In this document: positions 46,556 to 56,545 of the stretch, in pieces
How positions within the stretch are numbered: the first letter of the stretch is position 1
How the letters are laid out: each line of letters begins with the position of its first letter
Origin: Carnegiea gigantea
Lineage: Eukaryota > Streptophyta > Magnoliopsida > Caryophyllales > Cactaceae
Direction of reading: 5' to 3'
DNA length: 64,000 bases
Assembly: GCA_029747015.1 (NCBI GenBank)
Contig: JAKOGI010002397.1
Location: 1 to 64,000 of the forward strand
The notes under the pieces: generated by a model
What the model saw: the letters and a program-made list of their open reading frames with translations, nothing else
Told to the model about the DNA's origin: nothing
Database searches by the model: none
Translations under genes and position numbers: made by a program

Positions 46556-47245
46556 GAAAAATAATTTATGATTATCTAATTTAATAAAAATTATTTGTTT
46601 TTCTTTGAAAAAAAATTTCAAGCCCAAAAAAAACCTCATCAAATTTTAACAAAAATTTCTACCAAGTACAAAAGGAAAACATGGGTCACCACAAAAAAAA
46701 TTTCAATAGGAAAAAGCACATTTGTCCAATCGAAAATATTTTCCACTCAATAAAAAAGAACATAAAATTGAAAGCAAAAAAAAAAAGGAAAAAGCATAAA
46801 TTGGATGGCCGAGCAGCTCAACAGGGCAAGCCTAGCTCGTGAGCCGCGAGGGTCGATCCAGTCCATTGCACATGCTCACTGAGGTCCTTTTCTAGCTCGT
46901 AAGCTGTCCATTGCACATGCTCTATAAAGGTGGGGGATTTGCTGGGGAAATTGCGGTTGAAGAAAAGAGGATTTCCGATGGGGGTGGAAAAAGAATCTCG
47001 TTTGGCTTGCCCTGGGAAGATTACATGGGCTAGAAAGAGGAGTGAGAAAAAGTTTTTCTGTGCCGGGAGGGTTTTTGGGGGGCGGGGGAGGGAGTGTGGT
47101 CACGGCTTTGTCAAAAAGAAAGAGGGGTGGGCTCTGGGACTGGAGGTTAGGATGGGGAGTTGAAGGCTCTACTATTTTTTTATTTTTTTTGTGTACTTAG
47201 TTACTTACCATCTTCAGTGCACAATTAGGTGTTACAAGTTATAAC
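46556..47245. other. Host DNA, no gene recognised
   Basis: AT-rich to about 46800, then a short G-rich stretch to 47160. The sentence CCATTGCACATGCTC occurs twice (46863 and 46908), each preceded by TAGCTCGT.AGC about 40 bases upstream, a local duplication. The open frame 46930-47163 is a product of the purine-rich composition. Confidence 0.5.
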
Positions 47246-47574
47246 TAGGAGTTGAGCAATGGATCGAATCGAGTCGGGTTAGGGTCGGTCTGTTTATAAA
47301 GTGGATTGATGTATAATAATTATTGTTATATATAAAGTGTTCGTAATAAGTTTAACTAAGCAGAACATGTAAACTAGTGTGTCAAGTACGTTGAAAAAAT
47401 AATGGGTCACTAAATGAGCTGTTAATGGGCCGATCCGATCCAGCTCGTGAATATGCCTTAATGGGTTAGCCCACTATTGACCCAGTCCATTATTAACCCG
47501 ACCCTTAATTAGTCCTATTTTAAACAGGTCAATCCGCTTGATCCAATGAGTACCCAACCCGTTGCTCACCCCTA
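47246..47574. mobile_element. hAT-type MITE, 329 bp
   Basis: Inverted ends TAGGAGTTGAGCAATGG and TAGGGGTGAGCAACGGG (as read inward from the right) with an 8-bp target duplication GTTATAAC / GTTACAAC (47238-47245 and 47575-47582, one mismatch). The GGGTGAGCAACGGGT-type end is common among plant hAT MITEs. It is noncoding and belongs to a different family from the MITE at 45282. Confidence 0.88.
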
Positions 47575-47582
47575 GTTACAAC

Positions 47583-49673
47583 TATCTGTGTAATTAAAAA
47601 TTTTATAAACAATTCGATGTTCTATAATTTTAAAAGCTTGTTCAAGTTTGATGTTAATATATTTTTGTTAACTGTGGCTCCTCATTTGCATCTACTTTAG
47701 AGGTTGGAAGATTAAGAAAGTTAGCAAAGTGATCTGCAAAAGCATTTTTTTCTAATTTGCTTTGTTGTGGAAAGTTAAATTTTATGATAGGTAAGGTATA
47801 GAACAATGGAAAGGCCAGTCTGACAGTTTACACCAACGGCTTCGGTGGTCTGAGGACATATTAATTTGGTGGTCCAAATTAATGGCAGATCATGAGGCTG
47901 CCTTATCTTCCATGACCTCGATCGCTAGGTTCCGCAGAGATCATGGTCAATAGGTACGGTCACCCTAGACCGTAGAATTGCACAATAGATAATACCCAAC
48001 AGAGAATTAGACGTGGTTTGAGGACTATTCCTCTTACCTGCGAATGGTAAGGATTCTTTATAGTTTAGTCCTTTTCCATTAGGATGGATCCTTTTTGGTT
48101 TGATATGAAACTTTTGTGACCGTAAGAGCACTTTTGGAAATTATTTTTGGCAGAATAGAATGTTGAGTTTAACATTTGGGAGAAGGGCTTATGCACGTTG
48201 TATTTGAATTTTTAATCTTAAATTTTTCCTAAAATGTTTTGGATAATGGAGGATTCTCAGTGGACTATATGGTGCTTACTCTTTTCCTATATATTATTTT
48301 GTTTTCCCTGTAAGTTCAGAATCAACATAAAGTGACTTTTCTCACTCTTAAAGCTCTGGTGTGGGTGGGGCGAACTATTTTGGATGTAGTTGGGCTTATG
48401 TATGCATATGTTCTAAATACTTGTGATGTACTTGTGCAAGTCTTGAGTTGCTTTCAGATAGAAGGGTTGTAGCTTTTCTTCTTGCTGTTTTTTTTTTTTT
48501 TTTGGGTGCCATTTGAAATTGATGGAGGGTAGCTTGCTATGTAACTAAAATAAAAACCCAAACCCAATAATCGATCGCTTTTTATTTTTGTTTTTCGTTA
48601 TGGTCTAAGCCTACAGGAACAAGACGGGTGATCTCCTGTTCATTCGTTGCGTCCATTGTGTTGTAAGTGCGGATGTTTAGAAGTGTGTGATTATTTCTTT
48701 CTATTTAGCTAGAACAGATACCTCGCTCTTGGGGCACAACCGTGTGAAGATAGGAACAAATTTGAACATATTTATAGGTGAAAAATACCCATTTCTCTAC
48801 TTACGTTACCCGAGTCTAGTCTTAGGGGGACTTTTAGGTCCTTGGCAATGTAGCACCTTGCCTAGATGGTGAGGTGTTACAAATGAGGCTAATGAGTAAG
48901 AGTAAGGCTACGATGACAGACATCAAGTAGTCGATCAACAAAACCATCTTACAATCAGTAAATATGAATTGATTGAGCTTGGGTTCCCAAATTTGTATAA
49001 AAAGCAAGCGATGAGTTTTCTATGGATTTACTCATCTTTCATGTGATGAGCTACCGTGATGCATTCACGAACACTGCCATTTAAATTTCAAGTTTATTTA
49101 ACTATAACTATTCTATTCCAAAGAAATTTAGGTAATTAAATACAAATGAAGATGGTTTTTTGGATGGAGCAATTGATTTAAATTGTTAGTTGTGAATCAA
49201 GAAGTCTAATAAATTAATTCATGGTCACTAGTTGTAGGTGGAACATGGAATCTTGTTTATTGGACCGTTGATATGATTAAGTGTTTTTTTAAGGTTAATT
49301 TGGACTATATAAGTAACGAATGCTAATAGAATATCCTTATTCCACAGTCCCCACAAAGATTTTGGGACACGGTATTATTAAAAACTTGTTAGACTTTTCA
49401 TCTTATTTGTGTTCTTAGCATTTTTTTTTTTTTTCCAGTTGTTTGATGGAATCTTATTTATTAGGTGGAACATGGAATCTTGCCTCTTTGGGTTAAACTT
49501 GAATAATATATAGCCAACAAACTCCTCATCCAAAGATGATGATCTTCTTACCCCCCCTCTTTCCATTCATCATCTTTGGATTAAAGTTGAATTACTCCCA
49601 CCTTCCTCCTACTGCAAGCTATAAAATGCTAACTCACTATCTAACTGACGACTAATTCACACTACTGAGCACA
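47583..49673. other. Host DNA upstream of the RNase T2 pseudogene
   Basis: No protein family or element end is recognised. It contains T-runs near 48488-48504 and 49422-49435. A plausible TATA box (CTATAAAATG) at about 49619-49628 lies 50 bp before the RNase T2 ATG and could be its old promoter. Confidence 0.5.
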
Positions 49674-50660
49674 ATGGCAAGCATTAGAGCAATATGTCTC
49701 ATGATTATATTGGTACGTAATATCAATCGCATTTGCATCCACATATGATGGGATGCAAGTAAGAGGAGGTAGTCGTCACCGTCACTCCCCGCTCTCATCC
49801 TCACACCACGCCTCTAGCTGCAGCTCAACCCCACCTCCTTGCTGCCCCTGACCTCCACCCTCGCCATCCCCCCTCTGCCACCAATGTATAGTAATCACAT
49901 CAATCACTTCATCATTTCAGTAACCTGGCCCACCACGTATTATAGAAACCACCGCCATCAACCACCACCTCCACAGCAGAATCCCTTACCAAACTAGTTT
50001 ACTATACATGGCTTATGGCCACAGACAGCCCCTACAGTAGATATGAGACCTCGGGACACTTCTTACACTAGGTGTGAGGAAGATGGTAAATTTATCGTAC
50101 AAAATATTGGTACTTTATACAATAGGCTAAGGCAGTCTTGGCCTAGTGTGACCAAATACATGAACATTTCCGCCAATTTCTCTTTGTAGGGCCATGAGTG
50201 GAATGAGCATGGTACCTGTTATATTCCCATGTTCAACCAGATGACACATTTTGGGAGAACCCTACATCTCTTCCAAACTCTTCACATCATGGAGAAGCTT
50301 CGAAATAATGGTACATAGCTTAACTTTCAACACTCTCTTCCTAGTTTCCCAACTCCCTGGGAACGCCGCGTGGTAGACAAATATGGTGGGGGCAAAAACC
50401 TTAGTTCAGCAGAGGGAAGCGGGAAAAAAAAAAGACAAAAACAACAACCTAACTTGCCTTACTCTGAGTCTCTAGTTTCTTCTTTGGTATTAATGTGTCG
50501 AGTTGTTTGACTTTAGGGATTACAGCTGGAGCCCAACCCTTGTCGGTAGAGCAAATTCGAAATGCTTTTCCTGGGCAGAACCGTTCATCCACTGTAGTAG
50601 AAGCAATCATATAATTTGGAGTGGTACTTCTACCTCAAAAGCCTATGTGCTCTTTCACCC
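49674..50660 (+). pseudogene. RNase T2 family (S-RNase-like) pseudogene with introns
   Basis: RNase T2 enzymes are secreted or vacuolar RNases; the plant family includes S-RNases of self-incompatibility and S-like RNases. The ATG at 49674 opens MASIRAICLMII (start of a signal peptide), followed by a donor TTG|GTACGT at 49712. The second exon reads INHFIISVTWPTTYYRN, a stop at 49995, then FTIHGLWP (active-site block I) and, after another stop near 50187, GHEWNEHGTC (block II, with the catalytic Glu and His). It ends HIMEKLRNN before a GT at 50311. A third exon from 50517 reads GITAGAQPLSVEQIRNAFPG, matching the later helix region, and has a stop. The expected Cys after TWPTTY is Tyr. Two in-frame stops, the lost Cys and a 3' end merging with an inverted repeat make it nonfunctional. 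Its exact subfamily cannot be fixed by eye. Confidence 0.82.
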
Positions 50661-50890
50661 ACACTGAGGGTATCATTATGATTTAATTGCGTAAAAAGTT
50701 GTTGCACAATCAGTATTAGCCAAATCAATGTACTTGTTTGCGTGACTATTGAGGTCCTCAATAGTCACCCAAACACGTACATTGATTGTAGAAGTTCATG
50801 TCAGGTTGCTACTGATCGTACAACAATTTTCTATTTATGCAATTAAATCATAATGATACCCTCAGTGTGGGTGACGGAGTACATAGGCTT
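50639..50890. repeat. Foldback inverted repeat, possible MITE
   Basis: Two long arms (about 50639-50754 and 50756-50890) meet at a perfect centre, TGACTATTGAGG-T-CCTCAATAGTCA. The outer ends are AAGCCTATGTGCTC and, inverted, AAGCCTATGTACTC. The arms match along most of their length (CACCCACACTGAGGGTATC in both) with a few indels. No target duplication is clear. The left arm begins inside the last exon region of the RNase T2 pseudogene. Confidence 0.88.
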
Positions 50891-51342
50891 CATTAATGAG
50901 TTCGGTAGTGGTGATAGAGACACACAAGAATGACAATAAAGATTACTTTTATGTGATATGAATATGTGGTAAGCTAGTATTCCAATTTCTGAGATGCTCT
51001 AAGATGACAGTGAGAGTTTGCATTTTTCTTTCATAGATAGTTTTTTTTTTTTTAACTTCAACTTATATAAATAAATAAATAATTAAAGAATTGATTGTTC
51101 TTAAATTTATTCATATCCATCGAAACTTATATAAATCCTAAACTATGAATATTAGTTTTTCAAGATTTTCAACAAAACCGAATAAAAGTTGAATGCAGAG
51201 GGTCGAAGAGAATTGATTGTTGATTTAATTACCTCTTCAATCTAGCTTAGCTTTGGCATTTATGAAGGAGTAAAGTTAGATCACATGATGAAAGCAATCT
51301 TCTGATCAAACTAGGTATGGTATAGGTGTAGGGATTTTTTTA
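50891..51342. other. AT-rich DNA, no gene recognised
   Basis: Contains a T-run at about 51040-51052 and no coding or element features that I can support. Confidence 0.5.
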
Positions 51343-51426
51343 ATATTATATATATATATATATAGATATATATTATATATTATATATATATATGTATGTA
51401 TGTATATATATATGTGTATATATATA

Positions 51427-51481
<55 letters not shown>

Positions 51482-51533
51482 GTATATATATTTATGTGTG
51501 TGTGTGTATATATATATGTATGTATGTGTGTGT

Positions 51534-51590
<57 letters not shown>

Positions 51591-51591
51591 G

Positions 51592-51646
<55 letters not shown>
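51343..51646. repeat. Long AT/GT-type microsatellite
   Basis: About 300 bp of (TA)n with interspersed GTATGTATGTG blocks. It directly follows the 3' end of the minus-strand LINE, so it may have grown from the LINE tail. The tyrosine/isoleucine-rich open frame through it is meaningless. Confidence 0.95.
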
Positions 51647-51650
<4 letters not shown>

Positions 51651-51670
51651 TTAAACGAGGGGCGTAGATA

Positions 51671-51864
51671 TTATTGCGAATTTCGTATCATACAGGCCCA
51701 AGAAACCTCGCTACAATCTTGAGCTAAACATGACATAATAGCATTAGGTGAACTTTCAAAGACAGCTAATGGGGATATTTGCTCAACTCCCATGTTAGCC
51801 AGGTGATCTGCCACTGTGTTAGCTTCGCGATAACAATGATCCAACGTCACCTTCCATTCTAGGT
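51671..51864 (-). pseudogene. LINE RNase H, C-terminal piece
   Basis: The minus-strand frame reads LEWKVTLDHCYREANTVADH and LANMGVEQI. The REAN.VAD.LA block is the C-terminal signature of plant LINE RNase H (RVT_3). The rest of the domain is at 57162-57586, on the other side of the composite insertion. The apparent N-terminal residues before LEWK come from the LTR and are not LINE. Confidence 0.88.
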
Positions 51865-52042
51865 TGTTGGGAATGTCACACATGAGTGAAGTGTCCCACA
51901 TCGGAAGTTTGAAAAGGGACCGTGATATGCAAGTCAAGTGGATTACTCCTCCTATTGCCAATTGGCTTTAGGATGGAATCTCACTTGGACTTGTTGCCAT
52001 GATCCTTGGTTGAAATGAGCTCCCTCTTTGAATCTCCTCACA
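51865..52042 (+). repeat. LTR-A, TRIM-like short LTR, first copy
   Basis: The LTR is 178 bp and runs TGTTGGGAATGTCACACATG...CTCCTCACA, with the common short-LTR text AAGTGTCCCACATCGG. The primer site begins at 52043. Preceding bases TAGGT are the left target duplication. Confidence 0.85.
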
Positions 52043-52067
52043 AGTGGTATCAGAGCCTTGGTTTAGA

Positions 52068-52507
52068 ATGCCTTCAATCATGAGGGTTGAAATTCAGAAG
52101 TTTGATGGGGAGATTAGTTTTAATTTCTGGAAGGTGCAGATGAGAGCGGTTCTCATCCAGCATGGGTTGTGGAAGGTTCTTTCAGGACCTTACGCAAAAC
52201 CCGGTACGATGATAGATGAACAATGGGTGGAGCAGCAAAGGAAGAAACGTGGTTCTTTGATGAACGACGAATGGGAGGAATTGAAGTTGAAGGCACTTTC
52301 TGCCATACAGTTATGCTCGGCACCACATATCTTACGAGAGTTGCTTGATAAGACAACTGCGGTGGGCCTTTGGATTCGGCTGGAGGAACTTTACATAACG
52401 AAGAGTCTTGCCAACAAGATCCGATTGAAGGAAAGGATATATACTTTCAGAATGGCAGAAGGTACTCATATTCAAAAACATCTAAATCATTTCAATTTGA
52501 TTGTAGT
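52068..52507 (+). pseudogene. gag: Copia gag fragment, first copy, directly behind LTR-A
   Basis: From the ATG at 52068 (MPSIMRVEIQKFDGEISFNF) the frame is open across most of the N-terminal gag domain (LWIRLEELYITKSLANKIRL). It is cut at FNLIVV by a partial LTR-A. It is clearly related to the gag at 41794-42753. Confidence 0.85.
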
Positions 52508-52587
52508 TGGTTTTAGGATGGAACCTCACTTGGACTTGTTGTCATGATCCTTGGTTGAAATGAGCTCCCTCTTTGAATCTCCTCACA
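52508..52587 (+). repeat. LTR-A, 3' fragment of 80 bp
   Basis: Runs GGTTTTAGGATGGAACCTCA...CTCCTCACA and matches the last 80 bases of the full LTR-A. The primer site follows at 52588. It marks the start of a repeated gag block. Confidence 0.85.
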
Positions 52588-52612
52588 AGTGGTATCAGAG
52601 CCCTGGTTTAGG

Positions 52613-53831
52613 ATGTCTTCAATCATGAGGGCTGATATTCAAAAGTTTGATGGAGAGATTAGTTTTAATCTCTGGAAGGTGCAGCTGAGAGTAGCTCTCA
52701 TCCAGCATGGGTTGTGGAAGGTTCTTTTAGGACCTTACACGAAACCCAGTATGATGACAGACGAACAATAGGCGGAGCAGCAAAAGAAGAAGCGTGGTTC
52801 TTTGACGGACGATAAATGGGAGGAACTGGAGCTGAAGGCACTTTCTACTATACAGTTGTGCATGGCACCACAAGTCTTGCGAGAAGTGCTTGATAAGATA
52901 ACTGCAGTGGGTCTTTGGGTTTGGCTAGAGGAACTCTACATGACGAAGAGTCTCGCCAACAAGATCTGATTGAAGGAAAGGTTATAAACTTTCAGAATGG
53001 TAGAAGGTACTCCTGTTTAAAAATATCTATATGATTTCAATTCGATTGTAGTTGACCTTGAAAGTTTAGATGTGAAAATTAAGGATGAGGATAAGGATAT
53101 TTTGCTTATTGTGTGGTTACCCCTCCTTATAAATACTTTAAGGAGATTATGCTATATAGTAATTCTAATACTATATCATTTGAGGATGTTAAGTCAAATC
53201 AGTTGTCTAAGGAGAAGTTTGATCTCGACATTCATGCTGATTTTGCTGAGAGATTAGTAGTAAGGGGTAAAACAACTGAAAAGGGGAACGGTAATAGGAG
53301 TAAGAACTGTTCCAAACCTAGAAATCCTTACACTGGTAAGATTTGTAATTACTATGGTAAATTAGGTTATATTGTTGCTAACTGTTGGCAACTGCAAAAT
53401 AAGAGAAATAAAGAAGAAGATAATTCTCATGAGCCTGCTGAAACTTCGTTTGCTGAATCTGATTCTGATGGTGAAGTTTTGTTTGCTACCTCTACTGAAA
53501 GGGAGAGCGATTTTGATTACACTCTTGATTCTAGGTGTACCTATCATATGTATCCTCATAAGAATTGGTTTTCAACATATGATCCAGTTGACTCAACTGT
53601 TGTTCACATGGGCAATAATGCCCAATGTAATATAACTGGAATTGGTACTGTTAAAATCAAGACCCATGATGGTGTTTTCAAGACTTTATCGAATGTTCGT
53701 CACGTTCCTGACTTGAAGAATAACCTCATCCCTTTAGACACCCTTGAATCCAAGGGATGCAAATATTCATCTGAAGGTGGAGTTCTGAAGGTTTCAAAGG
53801 GCAGTTGGATTCTGTTGAAGGGTTTGAGGTA
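52613..53831 (+). pseudogene. Copia gag-protease fragment, second copy
   Basis: The ATG at 52613 (MSSIMRADIQKFDGEISFNL) begins a gag with several stops and shifts. From 53113 a 239-codon frame carries SNTISFEDVKSNQLSKEKFD, a knuckle CNYYGKLGYIVANC (second Cys and His replaced), the protease start TLDSRCTYHM (Gly of DSG changed to Arg) and THDGVFKTLSNVRHVPDL. It ends at ILLKGLR, followed by a stop, a short tail and LTR-B. Integrase and RT are missing. Confidence 0.85.
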
Positions 53832-54053
53832 AGGAAGCCTCTATATCTTGCAGGCATTTATTACGATAGATTATATAAAGAAAGGTTCATACAAGTCATC
53901 TCTAGAGCTAAGTTCAAGTATCACTTGAACTCAATCGGCGTTCAGATAGCTTAGATTGCCCTTCGGGGCTCTTCCCTGCGGGGCATCACCCTTCGGGGTG
54001 CAGTGACGGTGTTAGAGAATTGGTGATTAGAGATTTCGGTCCAACATGGAGAT

Positions 54054-54711
54054 CGTTGGATTTCGTGGCCTAAAATCAAAGAAACGGCACGATGGGACCG
54101 TGCCAGGCGACATGGGCGTGTCAGGCCAAAGAAGCAACGGCGAAAGACAGGCACGGAGTTGGCATGGGTAGGGCACGACCGTGCCAGGTGGCACGGCCAT
54201 GCCACCCAGCACGATCGTGCGGCCCAGGCAAGGGGTGACCGTGCCACCCACCACGGTCGTGCGGCATTCCCAGTTTGGGTGCTGGCTTCTTGGCGGCTAG
54301 GGTTTGTGTCTTGGTGTACAGTCTTCTTGGCAGCTAGGGTTCTCCTGTAGGAGTTAAACCCTGGACTTCTAGACTCCATATAAAGAGACCTTGCATAGGA
54401 TCTAAAATAGTCCCATAACCAAGTAAACACAGAACGCATTGAGGGGTAGAGAGTGTTTTGAGAGAGATTACAACAGAGATTGTAATTTTGCTATTGGATT
54501 GAATTACTTGTTGTGATTGCGATCGCTTTGTACTCTTCCTGCTCATATAGTGAATTGTTTGCGCTCGTCACCATCTGTGGTTTTTCCTGTATTGAATTTC
54601 CATATAAATCTTCTGTGTTGTTGCTTTGTTCTTGTTATCGTTCTTTAAATTTTTGAATATCTGTTTCATCCTATCGCTTCCGCAACTAAAGTCGCTCAAT
54701 TTTCCCTAACA
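54054..54711 (+). repeat. LTR-B, first copy
   Basis: The LTR is 658 bp. It starts CGTTGGATTTCGTGGCC (first T changed to C) and ends TTTTCCCTAACA. Its start resembles the LTR start of the Tork-like element (TGTTGGGTTTTGTGGCCC). It holds GGGCACGACCGTGCCA at 54171-54186 and further GGCAC/GTGCC words to 54265. A TATA-type box (CCATATAAAGAG) lies at about 54377-54388, downstream of these words. Confidence 0.85.
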
Positions 54712-54920
54712 AGTGGTATCAGAGCCGATGGTGGGTCCGGTTTAGCACTCTTGAATAGAGTGGATGGCATGGAGACTCGGTACAGAGTAATATGTAGACT
54801 TTGTGGACTAAAGTACGGGTGTGCTCTTGATGGTGGCTTGACACCTTAGTAAACACCTCTGATCAAGGGGAGCTTGTGCCTTGATGTGGTTCGGAAGAGA
54901 TTCATGTGTAAGTGAGAGAT
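54712..54920 (+). other. Primer site plus TRIM-type internal domain
   Basis: AGTGGTATCAGAGCC (54712-54726) follows LTR-B. It is succeeded by about 190 bp of noncoding sequence starting GATGGTGGGTCCGG and ending AAGTGAGAGAT, directly before LTR-A. A primer site, a short noncoding interior, a purine tract and a short LTR are the 3' part of a TRIM element. The expected LTR-A on its left is replaced by LTR-B. Confidence 0.7.
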
Positions 54921-55098
54921 TGTTGGGAATATCACACATAAGTGAAGTGTCCCACATTGGGAGTTTGAAAAGGAACCATGATATATAAGCCAAGTGGGCT
55001 ACTCCTCCTATTGCCAATTGGTTTTAGGATGGAACCTCACTTAGACTTGTTGCCATTATCCTTGGTTGAAATGAGCTCCCTCTTTGAGTCTCCTCACA
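54921..55098 (+). repeat. LTR-A, second full copy
   Basis: The LTR is 178 bp and runs TGTTGGGAATATCACACATA...CTCCTCACA, the same length as the first copy. The primer site begins at 55099. Confidence 0.88.
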
Positions 55099-55123
55099 AG
55101 TGGTATCAGAGTTCTGGTTTAGG

Positions 55124-56420
55124 ATGTCTTCAATCATGAGGGCTGATATTCAAAAGTTTGATGGGGAAATTAGTTTTAATCTCCGGAAGGTACAGCTGAG
55201 AGCGGTTCTCATCCAGCATGGGTTGTGGAAGGTTCTTTCAGGACCTTACACGAAACCCAGTATGATGACAGACGAATAATAGGTGGAGCAGCAAAAGAAG
55301 ACGCGTGGTTCTTTGACGGACGATGAATGAGAGAAACTGGAGCTGAAGGCACATTCTGCCATATAGTTGTGCATGGCACCATAAGTCTTGCGAGAGGTGC
55401 TTGATAAGACAACTGCAGTGGGTCTTTAGGTTTAGCTAGAGGAACTCTACATGACGAAGAGTCTCGCCAACAAGATCTGATTGAAGGAAAGGTTATACAT
55501 CTTCAGAATGGCAGAAGGTACTCGTGTTCAAAAACATCTAAATGATTTCAATTCGATTGTAGTTGACCTTGAAAGTTTAGATGTGAAAATTGAGGATGAG
55601 CATAAGGCTATTTTGCTTGTTGTGTCGTTACCCCTTCTTATAAACACTTTAAGGAGATTATGGTATATAGTAATTCTGAAACTATGTCGTTTGAGGATGT
55701 TAAGTCAAATCTGTTGTCTATGGAGAAGTTTAATCTCGACATTCATGTTGATTCTGCTAAGGGATTAGTAGTAAGGGGTAAAACAACTTAAAAGGGGAAT
55801 GGTAATAGGAGTACGAACTGTTCTAAACCTAGAAATCCTCAAGCTGGTAAGATCTGTAATTACTATAGTCAATTGGGTTATATTGTTGCTAACTGTTGGC
55901 AACTGCAAAACAAGAGGAATAAAGAAGAAGATAATTCTCATGAGCCTGCTGAAACTTCGTTTACTGAATCTAATTTTGATGGTGACATTTTGTTTGCTAC
56001 CTCTACTGAAAGGGGGAGCCATTCTGATTGGATTCTTGATTCTAGATGTACCTATCATATATATCTTTATAAGGATTGGTTTTCAACATATGATCCAGTT
56101 GACTCAACTGTTGTTCACATGGACAATAATGCCTAATGTAATGTAGCTGGAATCGATACTGTTAAAATCAAGACCCATGATGGCGCTGTCAGGACGTTTC
56201 TGACATGAAGTATAACCTCATCTCTTTAGGCACCCTTGAATCCAAGGGATGCAAATATTCATCTGAAGGTGAAGTTCTGAAGGTGAAGAAGGGCAGTCAG
56301 ATTCTGTTGAAGGGTTTGAGGCAAGGAAGCCTCTATGTCTTGCAAGCATCTACTACGATAGATTATATAAAGAAAGGTTCATACAAGTCGTCTCTAGAGC
56401 TAAGTTCAAGTATCACTTGA
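55124..56420 (+). pseudogene. Copia gag-protease fragment, third copy
   Basis: The ATG at 55124 begins the same gag (MSSIMRADIQKFDGEIS). It has more stops than the second copy (for example near 55279 and 55329) and shows YSQLGYIVANC in place of the knuckle, DSRCTYHI for the protease site and a deletion near 56190. It ends KKGSYKSSLELSSSIT, as the second copy does in a shifted frame. The shared DSR change shows that the second and third copies derive from one mutated ancestor. Confidence 0.85.
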
Positions 56421-56545
56421 ACTCAACCGGCGTTCGAATCGCTTAGATTGCCCTTCAGGGCTCTGCCCTATGGGGCATCACCCTTCGTGGTGCAGTGACG
56501 GTGTTAGAGAATTGGTGATTGGAGATTTCGGTCCAACGTAAAGAT

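Noticed and set aside
44527..46924. GAGCATGTGTAATGG and CCATTGCACATGCTC as the two ends of one DNA transposon
   Set aside because: The interval contains an independently bounded LINE and a MITE. No target duplication fits, and the right-hand word is locally duplicated.
46930..47163. Gly/Arg/Lys-rich 77-codon open frame
   Set aside because: The composition follows a purine-rich stretch and there are no family features.
51392..51667. 91-codon open frame rich in Tyr and Ile
   Set aside because: It is entirely the AT microsatellite.
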